Translations under genes and position numbers: made by a program | Shown here: in pieces, positions 44,549 through 53,234 of the stretch | How the letters are laid out: the number at the start of each line of letters is the position of its first letter | Position numbering within the stretch: the first letter of the stretch is position 1 | Notes under the pieces: generated by a model | What the model saw: only the letters and a program-made list of their open reading frames with translations | The model's database searches: none | What the model was told of the DNA's origin: nothing | NCBI RefSeq assembly: GCF_003423665.1 | Contig: NZ_BFBY01000009.1 | Span: 1-64,000, forward strand | Length of the DNA: 64,000 bases | Direction: 5' to 3' | Origin: Lactobacillus rodentium | GTDB lineage: Bacteria; Bacillota; Bacilli; Lactobacillales; Lactobacillaceae

Positions 44549-44580
44549 AGGGAGTAAACAATAAGTTTATTCCCTTTTTG
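44549..44580 (+). terminator. Terminator of the MFS gene
   Basis: GGGAGTAAAC pairs with GTTTATTCCC and TTTTT follows. Confidence 0.75.
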
Positions 44581-44657
44581 AATTATGAAAAATAGACTAA
44601 ATATTTTAATAATGATATCATTTAAGCTGAAATATTAGTTAAAAGGGAGGATAAAAT

Positions 44658-46607
44658 ATGAGTCATTTTAACGTTCGTGGCGGTGCGGGCGATATTATAA
44701 AGCCTGATGTCAACGCTCGTCCTCAAGATAATTTATACTTAGCAGTTAATTCAGAATGGTTAGAAAAAGCTAAAATTCCATCTGATCGTTCCCGTATTTC
44801 AAGTTTTGATGGTATTGACCTCAATATTGAAAAAGAATTGATGAGTGATTTTGCCGATTTTGCAGCAGGCAAAAAAGAATTACCTGATATTCCTAACTTT
44901 GATAAGGCAGTAGAATTATATAAAATTGCTAATAACTTTGAGAAGCGTAATGCCGATGGGGCAAAGCCAATTAAGGCAGATCTAGAAGTATTAACTAGTT
45001 TACGCGATTTTGCTGATTTAAACTTGAAGGCTGCTGATTTATACAAGAATGGTTTTGGTTTACCATTTAGTCTTTATGTTGAAGCAGATATGAAGAATAC
45101 CAAGGTTCATGCTTTACACTTTGGTGGAGCCAGTTTAATCTTGCCTGACACTACAACTTATGAAAATCCAGCAGCTAGGGATCTTTTAAAGGTTTGGCAA
45201 AAGCAAACTGAAAAGCTTTTGACAATGGCAGGAATTAGTGAAGCTGATGCTCAAAAGTATGTGGATCAAGCACTTGCTTTTGATAAGAAATTATCCAAGG
45301 TAGTTAAGTCCTCTGAAGAATGGGCTGACTATCCAGCCATGTATAATCCAGAATCAATTACTGATTTTGAAAGTAAGATTAAGTCATTCAAGTTTGATCA
45401 CTTCTTAGCAGAATTATTTAAACAAAAGCCTGAACGGATCATTGTTACTGAGCCGCGTTACTTAGATCATTTTGAAGAATTAATCAATCCTGATAATTTT
45501 GAAGAAATTAAGAGCTGGATGATTTCTAACTTTATTAATTCAGTTGCTGCTTACTTATCACAAGATTTTCGTGAGGCAGCCTTTCCATTTTCACAAGCTT
45601 TGTCTGGTCAACCTGAATTAAGTTCTGGTGTTAAACAAGCTTACCGGATTGCTAATGGGATGTTCTCTGAAGTGGTCGGTGTTTACTATGGTCAAACTTA
45701 CTTTGGAGCTGAAGCCAAAGCAGATGTCGAAGACATGATTCATAAAATGATTGATGTCTACGAACAAAGAATTACTGCTAACGATTGGCTTTCCGAAGAT
45801 ACCAAGAAAAAGGCGATTGTAAAATTACGCGCTTTGATTTTGAAGATTGGTTATCCAGATAAGATAGAAAAAATTTACGATCGTTTCCAAATTATTCCTG
45901 AAGCAGATGGAGGCAGTCTCTATGCTAATGAAGCTGCTGCAGGTAGAGAACAAATTAAATATAATTTGGAGAAATTAACCCAAAATGTTGACCGGGGCGT
46001 TTGGCTCATGCCTGGTAATTTGGTTAATGCATGTTACGATCCACAAAGAAATGACATTACCTTCCCAGCAGCAATTTTGCAAAAGCCATTCTATGACTTA
46101 AAGCAATCACGTGCTTTGAATTATGGTGGTATCGGGGTTGTTATTGCTCACGAAATTTCTCATGCCTTTGATAATAATGGTGCTAAATTTGATGAATTTG
46201 GTAACTTAAAGAATTGGTGGACAAAGGAAGATTTTGCCGAATTTGAAAAACGTACGCAAGAAGAAATTGATCTCTTCAATGGAATTGAATATGGTCCAGT
46301 TACCTTGAATGGTAAACAAATTGTTTCAGAAAATATTGCTGACCAAGGTGGGTTAACTGCCGCTGTTGAAGCTAATAAGGGTGAAGGCGGCAACATGAAA
46401 GAAGTATTTGAAAACTTTGCTCGTGTTTGGGCTACCAAGCAATTGCCTGAATCAATTAAGACGCAAGTTTCTGTTGATGTTCACGCACCAGGTCCTGAAA
46501 GAGCTAATGTCCAATCACAATGCCAAGAAGAATTCTATAAGGCATTTGATGTGAAGCCTGAAGATGGCATGTGGCTTGACCCAGAAAAACGGGTAGTAAT
46601 TTGGTAA
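44658..46607 (+). CDS. pepO: Neutral endopeptidase, M13 family (PepO)
   Basis: A 649-aa zinc metallopeptidase that cuts small peptides in the cytosol, part of casein-peptide use in lactic acid bacteria. The zinc site is H498-E-I-S-H502 in VVIAHEISHAFDNNG, and the third ligand is in SENIADQGGLTAAVEA. The C-terminal HAPGPERANV and the end DPEKRVVIW are family hallmarks. No signal peptide. GGGAGG ribosome site; closed by its own terminator. Confidence 0.95.
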   Translation: MSHFNVRGGAGDIIKPDVNARPQDNLYLAVNSEWLEKAKIPSDRSRISSFDGIDLNIEKELMSDFADFAAGKKELPDIPNFDKAVELYKIANNFEKRNADGAKPIKADLEVLTSLRDFADLNLKAADLYKNGFGLPFSLYVEADMKNTKVHALHFGGASLILPDTTTYENPAARDLLKVWQKQTEKLLTMAGISEADAQKYVDQALAFDKKLSKVVKSSEEWADYPAMYNPESITDFESKIKSFKFDHFLAELFKQKPERIIVTEPRYLDHFEELINPDNFEEIKSWMISNFINSVAAYLSQDFREAAFPFSQALSGQPELSSGVKQAYRIANGMFSEVVGVYYGQTYFGAEAKADVEDMIHKMIDVYEQRITANDWLSEDTKKKAIVKLRALILKIGYPDKIEKIYDRFQIIPEADGGSLYANEAAAGREQIKYNLEKLTQNVDRGVWLMPGNLVNACYDPQRNDITFPAAILQKPFYDLKQSRALNYGGIGVVIAHEISHAFDNNGAKFDEFGNLKNWWTKEDFAEFEKRTQEEIDLFNGIEYGPVTLNGKQIVSENIADQGGLTAAVEANKGEGGNMKEVFENFARVWATKQLPESIKTQVSVDVHAPGPERANVQSQCQEEFYKAFDVKPEDGMWLDPEKRVVIW

Positions 46608-46625
46608 AAACAAAATTAATATTAA

Positions 46626-46658
46626 AAAAGAATTTCCTATTTGGAAATTCTTTTTTTG
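46626..46658 (+). terminator. Terminator of pepO
   Basis: AAGAATTTCC pairs with GGAAATTCTT and a T-run follows. Confidence 0.8.
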
Positions 46659-46705
46659 AAAGGTGAAAAATGATAAATAAATTTGCTTAATAAATAAATA
46701 TAAAA

Positions 46706-46760
46706 TAAAAAGGAAGCTAAATTACTCAGTGAAGCTGAGTCGATTTAGTTTCCTTTTTTA
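46706..46760 (-). terminator. Terminator of kup
   Basis: AAAGGAAGCTAAAT pairs with ATTTAGTTTCCTTTTT in a bidirectional hairpin; a small inner hairpin ACTCAG/CTGAGT is visible. Confidence 0.75.
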
Positions 46761-46761
46761 T

Positions 46762-48807
46762 TTAGTGGCTTAATTCACCATTTGTCTTTAACTTACGTTT
46801 TTCTACTTCGTATTTATCACTAGGAATATGAGTAATATGAATTCGACGTTGATCACCCAAGATTAATGGAACACGTTCAACAACAGTGTCGGCATAATCT
46901 AGGCCGAACCAAGAAGCTGGATTTGAAGAAAGATTTTGAAGCCAAACACGAGCTTCAACTAATGCTTTTTCATAACCACGTAATTGAGTTTGTGGACTAA
47001 TTACGTCGTTAACGATAACGAAGGAGAAGTCCCCAACATCACGTCCTGGTGTAGTGGTGTACTCTTGTGGCTGGGACTCAATTGTACCGTCAGCGATCAA
47101 ATCATGGACGATTTGACGTAGATAAACGTTAACACGTTGTTGCTGTTTAAAACCTAGGAAAAGCTGCACGTTAATAACGTTTTTTGTACCAAAGGTATTT
47201 ACGGCATATTCAGCAGTAAATGGCTCATTAGTAACGTTAACAGTTACAAACCAATATGCTTTAGCACGTTTTGGTCGTTTGTCTAGAATAGAATATAAAA
47301 TTTCACGTTTAATAAATTTATTGTATTTAACTTTAGCCATGTAAACTAAGTTATCGGCATATGTTGGATAATCTTCATCATGACTTAATTGCGTTAACAT
47401 GTCGATATAGTCATCCAAGCGAACATAGGCATTTCGTGATTCACGTTTATCACGAATTTTATTACCGTAGTACCAGATGTACATAATCAAGCAGATAAAG
47501 CCGGCGATTACTAGTGAGACATATCCGCCATGGAAGAACTTACTTAAGCTGGCAACCATAAAGATGATATCTAATAAACCAAAGAAGAGTAAGAAAATCC
47601 AACCCCAGATGAGATGAACACCTTTAAGAATGAGCCATTCAAAGAGCAAGATCGTTGTCATTAACATTGAAATTGTAATCGATAGCCCATAAGCAGCTTC
47701 CATGTGAGCTGAAGTACGGAAGAGCAACACAATGGCAATAGTTGCTGCACAAATCATCTTGTTAACAGATGGAATATAAATTTGCCCCTTTTCATTTGAA
47801 GGATAAATAATATTCATTCTTGGTAAGAACTTCATTCCGATTGCTTCTGCTACTAGAGTAAATGATCCAGTAATTAATGCTTGTGAAGCAATAATAGCAG
47901 CAATAGTAGCTAAGACAATCGCAACTAAACGAATATCATTAGGTACAGTTTCGTAGAAGGGGTTGAAGTCACCTGTAGTGTGGTAAGTTGGGTGTTGTAA
48001 AATCCACACACCTTGACCAAAGTAGTTAAGAGCCAAGCAAACGAATACATAAGGCCATGAACCAATGATATTATTTTTACCAACGTGGCCAACGTCTGAA
48101 TAAAGAGCTTCGGCACCAGTAGTAGCCAAGAAGACTGATCCTAAAATGAAAACTCCTTCTTTATTGTAGGGACTAGCTAGTAATTTAATTGCATAATAAG
48201 GGTTAATAGCTTGTAAGATAGACCAATCATGAGCCATGTTCATTAAGCCAATTCCACCTAGGAAAGTAAACCAGATGAACATAATTGGACCAAAGGCTTT
48301 TCCGATAAAACTAGTTCCCATTCTTTGAATAGAAAAAAGAATTAGCAAGATTACTACAGTAATTGCTATTACCATATTTTGGGTATCGACAGGGATGCTA
48401 TTACCAAATTGAATTCCCTTTAAACCTTCAATAGCAGTAGTAACAGTAACTGCAGGTGTCAAAGTCCCATCAGCTAAAATTGCAGCTCCACCTAATAAAG
48501 CGGGGAGGACTAACCATTTTGCATGTTTACGCACTAAAGTATAAAGGGCAAAAATACCACCTTCACCATGGTTAGTAGCTTTTAAAGCAATGAAAACAGT
48601 TTGCAGGGTAGTTAGTAAAGTTACTGTCCACAATACTAGTGAAATTGAACCAACGATAAAATCACGATTTACATTACCAATTCCACCATTACCAGCAACG
48701 ATAGCCTTCATTACATATAAGGGACTCGTTCCGATATCACCATAAACGATCCCAATGGCGATTAATAAACCAGCCGCCGAGATGCGTTTGCTTTTTTCTT
48801 TATGCAT
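46762..48807 (-). CDS. kup: Potassium uptake protein Kup
   Basis: A 681-aa low-affinity K+/H+ symporter. About twelve membrane helices fill residues 12-450. The Kup motifs are GIVYGDIGTSPLYVMKAI, NHGEGGIFALYTL and GGAAILADGTLTPAVTV. A C-terminal cytosolic domain of about 230 residues follows. The gene is monocistronic, and its 188-base upstream gap holds no gene; I see no c-di-AMP-type riboswitch in it. Confidence 0.94.
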   Translation of the reverse strand: MHKEKSKRISAAGLLIAIGIVYGDIGTSPLYVMKAIVAGNGGIGNVNRDFIVGSISLVLWTVTLLTTLQTVFIALKATNHGEGGIFALYTLVRKHAKWLVLPALLGGAAILADGTLTPAVTVTTAIEGLKGIQFGNSIPVDTQNMVIAITVVILLILFSIQRMGTSFIGKAFGPIMFIWFTFLGGIGLMNMAHDWSILQAINPYYAIKLLASPYNKEGVFILGSVFLATTGAEALYSDVGHVGKNNIIGSWPYVFVCLALNYFGQGVWILQHPTYHTTGDFNPFYETVPNDIRLVAIVLATIAAIIASQALITGSFTLVAEAIGMKFLPRMNIIYPSNEKGQIYIPSVNKMICAATIAIVLLFRTSAHMEAAYGLSITISMLMTTILLFEWLILKGVHLIWGWIFLLFFGLLDIIFMVASLSKFFHGGYVSLVIAGFICLIMYIWYYGNKIRDKRESRNAYVRLDDYIDMLTQLSHDEDYPTYADNLVYMAKVKYNKFIKREILYSILDKRPKRAKAYWFVTVNVTNEPFTAEYAVNTFGTKNVINVQLFLGFKQQQRVNVYLRQIVHDLIADGTIESQPQEYTTTPGRDVGDFSFVIVNDVISPQTQLRGYEKALVEARVWLQNLSSNPASWFGLDYADTVVERVPLILGDQRRIHITHIPSDKYEVEKRKLKTNGELSH

Positions 48808-48962
48808 TTTTGTGTACTTCCTTAAGAAATATAGTAATTATATTCCAACTAAAAAAGAATGCCTCTGCGACATCCTAGTTGTTAAACGAGTATATTTTCT
48901 AATAGATTTTACAATGTTGCAACCCTATCTAAGTAAATAATTGAAATTAAAAACGCAAAACT

Positions 48963-48994
48963 AAAAAAGAGAACCTTGAAAGGTTCTCTTTTTT
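48963..48994 (-). terminator. Terminator of the 48996 gene
   Basis: AGAGAACCTT pairs with AAGGTTCTCT, with T-rich ends on both strands. Confidence 0.8.
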
Positions 48995-48995
48995 A

Positions 48996-49424
48996 TTAAG
49001 ACATTGATTGTGGAATGTCATTACGACGATCAAGATACCATTGATTCCAATCTTCGTAAGTCTTCATGCTTTGGGGATCAATTCCAGTTTGATCTTTAAT
49101 CTTAGCTAAAATGTCTTCAAAACGTTTAGCGTGGACATTTAAAACATGTTTGACTAAGTTAGAACGGTTAAATGAATCGTTGTTAGTAATATAAGTATTA
49201 ATTTCGATCATGTTATGGTTACCATCGAAGGATTCCATAATTTCAAGATCGGCTGCTTCGAAGCGAGAAATGTAAAAGTCAGCGAATACCTTTAAATAAT
49301 CAGGTTGTTCTGAAAATTCAGCTTGTGGCATTTCTACACGATTAGGTTCAGGAATAACCACCTTGAATCTTTCATCTTCTTCTACGTTTTCTTCTTCGGT
49401 GTTCTTTTTGCTTTCTTCAGTCAA
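48996..49424 (-). CDS. Hypothetical cytosolic protein
   Basis: No family recognised. The 142-aa protein starts with a strongly acidic, disordered-looking stretch (TEESKKNTEEENVEEDE). A compact part follows with YLKVFADFYISRFEAADLEI, NHNMIEINTYI and TYEDWNQWYLDRRNDIP. No membrane segment. Ribosome site AAAGGAGC on the minus strand. It is encoded between kup and a lipoprotein gene, each with separate signals. Confidence 0.7.
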   Translation of the reverse strand: MTEESKKNTEEENVEEDERFKVVIPEPNRVEMPQAEFSEQPDYLKVFADFYISRFEAADLEIMESFDGNHNMIEINTYITNNDSFNRSNLVKHVLNVHAKRFEDILAKIKDQTGIDPQSMKTYEDWNQWYLDRRNDIPQSMS

Positions 49425-49509
49425 AGTTAAGAGCTCCTTTAATATGTAGTACTAGTACAAAAATCAATATGATTTTACCCTGAAATGGGCTTAAAATCAA
49501 CTTTTCTTA

Positions 49510-50400
49510 CTATTTATTAAAATTGTTAACGTCGCTTTGAGTGTAAGAATCAATCGTGGTGTGACCATTTTGAGCTGCTGAATTCATGAAGTTAACAACA
49601 TCTTGATCAGACCATGATGAAGTACTGACACCAAGTGAACCTAATTTTTCACGAACTTGTGCTACGACGCGAGCAGGAACAGCTTGACCACCGACAGTCA
49701 TACTATTTGAACTAGCTGCGGTTTGGTTTGAACTACTGTTATTAGAAGAACTGTTAGTAGTTTCATTTGAGTTAGACTCGTTAGAATTATTAGAATCACT
49801 CTTATTTGATGAAGACTTAGAATCACCAGCGGCATCTTGAGCATCGTTAAGTAGGTCTTTAACATCGCTCTTGATTTGTTTGTAGTACTTAGCGTATTTA
49901 CCATTAAGGTAAGGTAAATCTAAGATTTGAGTACATAAATCTTCTGCTTCTGAGTATTCATTATTCTTGTAAGCAGTCTTAGCCTTGCGATATAAAGGAT
50001 TAATTTCGTTCTTGATGTTGTTATTTACTTCATTAATAGTGTTGTAGAGCTTCTTAGCTTGCTTAGTCATAACTGCATAGCCATTGCTCTTAGTTTGAGC
50101 CTTGTTAAGGTCTTTTAAGGCAGTACTATATTCGTAATCACCAATTGAATCTTTAGCATCATCCATATCTCCAGCTTGGCTGGCATAAGCTTTTGATTCT
50201 TTAGTTGCTTTAATTTGATGAGCTTGTTCAAACTTATCTTGAGCCTTGGAATAGTTTTGGTCATCAACATAATCTTTACCTTGGCTCATTAAGGTGTTGT
50301 AATCAGCTGATGAGGTTTTACCAGCATTATTAGTACAACCAGCTGTAACAAATACAAGTAGTAAGGCAACTAGGCCAGCCCATAATCTAGATTTCTTCAT
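49510..50400 (-). CDS. Lipoprotein with TPR-like repeats and Ser/Asn-rich linker
   Basis: A 296-aa exported lipoprotein. The signal MKKSRLWAGLVALLLVFVT ends in the lipobox TAGC22. Residues 30-190 are helical repeats resembling TPR (QNYSKAQDKFEQAHQIKATK, then YKNNEYSEAEDLCTQILDL). A Ser/Asn/Thr-rich linker follows (about 195-235). The C-terminal 50 residues, AVPARVVAQVREKLGSLGVS and on, form a small separate domain. Role unknown; the architecture suggests a surface-displayed binding protein. It has an AAAGGAGG site. Confidence 0.8.
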   Translation of the reverse strand: MKKSRLWAGLVALLLVFVTAGCTNNAGKTSSADYNTLMSQGKDYVDDQNYSKAQDKFEQAHQIKATKESKAYASQAGDMDDAKDSIGDYEYSTALKDLNKAQTKSNGYAVMTKQAKKLYNTINEVNNNIKNEINPLYRKAKTAYKNNEYSEAEDLCTQILDLPYLNGKYAKYYKQIKSDVKDLLNDAQDAAGDSKSSSNKSDSNNSNESNSNETTNSSSNNSSSNQTAASSNSMTVGGQAVPARVVAQVREKLGSLGVSTSSWSDQDVVNFMNSAAQNGHTTIDSYTQSDVNNFNK

Positions 50401-50578
50401 TATTAAGTAAATCCTCCTTTAATAATCTTGCATCCTCATTATACCAAAACTAGAGTAAATTAAACTTTTTACATTTATATTGATACAAATTTAAGAATTA
50501 GTTCGTTAGTAATAGTGTAAGGCAATCACCGGTGAATAACTTACAAGATAATAAATAGAAATAAAAAGAGGTAAAAAG

Positions 50579-50794
50579 ATGAAATTAGTAGAACAATCAA
50601 TTCAATATACTTTTGCAGCAGCTAAGTACAAGGACAATAAAAAGAAGCGAATTTTACAAAATGTGAATACTAACGCTAATAGCGATAATTTAATCAAAGT
50701 TGGAAAGGCTCTTTCAAGTTTACAAAAAGACGATGGCCTAACCGAAGCTATCTTAATTCAACATCATGAATTAGAAGTAGACAGTACTGAATAA
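50579..50794 (+). CDS. DUF1659 family small protein
   Basis: A 71-aa protein of the DUF1659 type, starting MKLVEQSIQYTFAAAKYK and carrying ILQNVNTNANSDNLIKVGKA. Such proteins are almost always encoded next to a DUF2922 protein, as here (63 bases downstream). Function unknown. AGAGGTAAAAAG ribosome site. Confidence 0.78.
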   Translation: MKLVEQSIQYTFAAAKYKDNKKKRILQNVNTNANSDNLIKVGKALSSLQKDDGLTEAILIQHHELEVDSTE

Positions 50795-50857
50795 ACTTTT
50801 GTCACCTGACCACATATATTTATAGAAGAAAAAAGATTTAATCAAGGAGAAAATAAA

Positions 50858-51097
50858 ATGACTACCACAAAAACTTTAAAACTTACCTTTATTAACGGCC
50901 AAAACAAGAAGGCTTCATTAACTATGCCGGATGCTGCAGGTGATTTAAAACCAGAAGAAGTGCGACAAGCGATGGATACAATTGTCCAAGCTAATGTATT
51001 TAATCGAAAGGGAGTTGATCTTTATACCCAAACTCACTCTGCTGAATATATTGAACGAACTGTTACTTCTGTGTTTGATGATTCTGCAGCAGAATAA
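50858..51097 (+). CDS. DUF2922 family small protein
   Basis: A 79-aa protein of the DUF2922 type: LKLTFINGQNKKASLTMPDA opens, EEVRQAMDTIVQANVF follows. It has a clear CAAGGAGAA ribosome site and forms a conserved pair with the DUF1659 gene. The pair is common in Firmicutes and has no known function. A strong terminator (51221-51247) lies about 120 bases after its stop. Confidence 0.8.
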   Translation: MTTTKTLKLTFINGQNKKASLTMPDAAGDLKPEEVRQAMDTIVQANVFNRKGVDLYTQTHSAEYIERTVTSVFDDSAAE

Positions 51098-51220
51098 GAT
51101 CATTATTCATGAAATTCGGCAGATTTGGGACGAAATTCTTAAAATGATCTATTACTTTGAAATTATTTTGAAATATAAATAAGTCGAATTTTAAAAGTGT
51201 TATTTATTTAACTATAGTAG

Positions 51221-51247
51221 GAAAAAGCGCGTAATAACGCGCTTTTT
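51221..51247 (+). terminator. Terminator after the DUF1659/DUF2922 pair
   Basis: AAAAAGCGCGT pairs with AACGCGCTTTTT. Confidence 0.85.
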
Positions 51248-51336
51248 CTGTATACAAATGTTAATATTTTTTAAAAATTTAGCTAAATTTGTTTATTACA
51301 GGGATGTTAAATGTCACGAAAAAAGTCGAGATACCT

Positions 51337-51364
51337 TTGCAAATATCAGAAAACAAGATATAAT
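51337..51364 (+). promoter_or_regulatory. Promoter of the expressed S-layer gene
   Basis: TTGCAA (51337-51342), a 16-base spacer and a perfect TATAAT (51359-51364) lie outside the inverted repeat. The right-hand S-layer copy has no comparable boxes in its 185-base upstream gap. Transcription from here gives an untranslated leader of about 190 bases. Confidence 0.75.
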
Positions 51365-51370
51365 ATGTCT

Positions 51371-51563
51371 CGTGGTGGTAATAGGACAAATGCTTCAGGC
51401 GTGATGCCTGTACAGCATGCGGATTTCTTATTAAAGACTGACTACCTCAGAGGATTTATAGACCTCTGATCTTTAATCAAGAGATTTTGTACAATTATGG
51501 GCTATGTCACGTAGAGCTCTTGCCTATTACGATGATTGATAATTTCAAGGAGGAAAAGACCAC
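51371..51563 (+). promoter_or_regulatory. Long untranslated leader of the S-layer mRNA
   Basis: Part of a 466-base gene-free gap. CAGGC/GCCTG (51396-51410) forms a small hairpin. TTAAAG plus CAGAGG (51431-51453) pairs with CCTCTG plus CTTTAA (51463-51476) in a longer stem. A very strong AAGGAGG site lies before the ATG. Long structured leaders are known to stabilise S-layer mRNA in lactobacilli. The stem's first arm lies outside the inverted repeat and the second inside it. Confidence 0.65.
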
Positions 51564-51621
51564 ATGAAGAAAAATGTTAAATATTTAGGTATGGCTGCTG
51601 CTGCATTATTAGCAGTTGCTC
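51455..51621 (+). repeat. Outer inverted repeat, left arm (S-layer leader and signal-peptide region)
   Basis: From TTTATAGACCTCTG at 51455 through the ribosome site and the first 19 codons, the sequence is nearly the same as the minus strand at 56135 down to 55966. There are a few substitutions and a 3-base length difference. These arms bound a 4.7-kb segment and would allow inversion. Confidence 0.88.
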
Positions 51622-53150
51622 CAGTTGCTGTAACTGGTGTTGCTAACGCTGCAACTATTACTGTTACTCCTGGCGCTGGCCAAGTTGACAACACTACTGA
51701 TAACAAGATTAATGTTAGCTTAGCGGTTACTAACATTTCTAGCTTAAAGGCTGGAGATTCAGCTGATAAAGTTGCTGCTAATTTGACTGCAACTTTAGCT
51801 GGTCAAAACGTAAACGTTAACTTATTAAACGGTTATAAGGCTTACGTTCTTCCAGCAGGAACTGCTCCAACTTTCAATGACAAGGGAGAAGTTACTAACG
51901 CTGTAAAGACTCTTGAAGCAGATAAATCTTACCAAGTATACGCAACTGGAATTGGTATGACTGGTTTAGTTTCTAACAAGCAATACCAAATTACTGGTAA
52001 CGCTACTAACACTACAGTAACTTCATCAGCCTTTGGTAACATCGGTGGTGACCGTAAGATTGCTGCTGAAAGTCCTGTATTTACTGTTGGTCAAGGTAAC
52101 GGTTTCTTTGTTAAAGCTGGTACTAACCAAATCGTAAATAGCGCTTCAATTGACTTTGCTGGTAACAACTCAGTTAACGGTTTAGTTAAAGCAATCGAAG
52201 GTGCTGTAACTCCTAAGAACACTAACGTTAATGTAAGTGCTACTGAAGCTTCTTTAGTAAATAATGTTAAAGCTGCATTACAAAATGCTAACGTAACTGT
52301 TCCAGCTGACAACAATGCTAAGATTGCTACTCCAGCAACTAACTTTGTTGTAAACTACGAAGCACACTTCACTAACGGTACTACTGCAACTATCCCTGTA
52401 ACTGTTAAAGTTGTTAACTCTAATACTGCTGATACTACTGTTCCTGTATTTACTGCAAGCAACGGTGTTAAGGATGAAAAGAACAATAACTTCAGCTTAA
52501 CCCTTCCTAAGAACGGTGCTAGCTTTAGCATTAGTAACTACTTAACTGCTTACAACAACTCAAGCAAAGAATACACTTTACCAGTTTCAACTTCTGGTGA
52601 TGTTAACACTGCCGTTGATGGTGTTTACACTGTTAAAGTTACTGCAACTAACCCATCAGGCAAGACTTCAACTGCTACTTTAACTGTAACTGTTGGTAAT
52701 CCTGCTAAGACTGCTACTGTTAAGTACGTTCCTGGTTACGGCGTTAACACTTGGAGTATTAACGGTAACAAAGTAACCTTCACTGGTAACCGTGTTGATG
52801 ACGGTAACAAAGTTGCTGTATTTGACACTACTAGAGTAGATGGCGTTTCATACACTAGAGTTGGTTCAGCAGATTCAAACACTTGGATCCAAACTCAATA
52901 CTTAGACGGTTCATACAAGCCATCAGCTAACAAGGGTGAAGAATCAGTTAGCGGTGTATTAACTGTTAAATACGATGGTAAGGGTAAAGTAGGTCTTACT
53001 AACGCAAACGGTAAATACACTGGTCAATACGTATCAAAGAACTCACGTTGGAAGGTATTCGCTAAGAAGACTATCAACGGTCGTGAATTCTACCGTATTG
53101 GTAACCAAAACCAATGGATTCCTGCACAATACTCAGAATTAGCTGACTAA
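51564..53150 (+). CDS. slp: S-layer protein, expressed copy
   Basis: A 528-aa precursor. Signal peptide MKKNVKYLGMAAAALLAV and so on, cleaved after NAA (about residue 30). The mature protein is Thr/Asn/Val/Ala-rich with no Cys, typical of lactobacillar S-layer proteins. The C-terminus carries SLAP-type wall-binding modules: one around 390-450 and one at 455-523 ending GNQNQWIPAQYSELAD. Codon choice is strongly biased to a few codons (AAC, GGT, ACT), as in highly expressed genes. It has the only promoter of the pair, so this orientation probably makes the coat. Confidence 0.9.
   Translation: MKKNVKYLGMAAAALLAVAPVAVTGVANAATITVTPGAGQVDNTTDNKINVSLAVTNISSLKAGDSADKVAANLTATLAGQNVNVNLLNGYKAYVLPAGTAPTFNDKGEVTNAVKTLEADKSYQVYATGIGMTGLVSNKQYQITGNATNTTVTSSAFGNIGGDRKIAAESPVFTVGQGNGFFVKAGTNQIVNSASIDFAGNNSVNGLVKAIEGAVTPKNTNVNVSATEASLVNNVKAALQNANVTVPADNNAKIATPATNFVVNYEAHFTNGTTATIPVTVKVVNSNTADTTVPVFTASNGVKDEKNNNFSLTLPKNGASFSISNYLTAYNNSSKEYTLPVSTSGDVNTAVDGVYTVKVTATNPSGKTSTATLTVTVGNPAKTATVKYVPGYGVNTWSINGNKVTFTGNRVDDGNKVAVFDTTRVDGVSYTRVGSADSNTWIQTQYLDGSYKPSANKGEESVSGVLTVKYDGKGKVGLTNANGKYTGQYVSKNSRWKVFAKKTINGREFYRIGNQNQWIPAQYSELAD
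52929..53126 (+). repeat. Inner inverted repeat, left arm (S-layer 3' end)
   Basis: 198 bases coding the last wall-binding module, from AACAAGGGTGAAGAATCAG to ATTCCTGCA. They are repeated inverted at 54419-54616 with only scattered differences (Lys to Arg in LTVKYDG/LTVRYDG). Both arms are exactly 198 bases long. Confidence 0.88.
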
Positions 53151-53187
53151 TTCTTTTCTTAATTGTGATTTAAATTCAAATAAATTC

Positions 53188-53219
53188 AAAAAGACTCACC
53201 GAATGGTGAGTCTTTTTTT
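53188..53219 (+). terminator. Bidirectional terminator between slp and the acyltransferase
   Basis: AAAGACTCACC pairs with GGTGAGTCTTT, with a T-run at the plus-strand end and a run of As at the other. Confidence 0.85.
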
Positions 53220-53234
53220 GTGTACATTAAGCTG

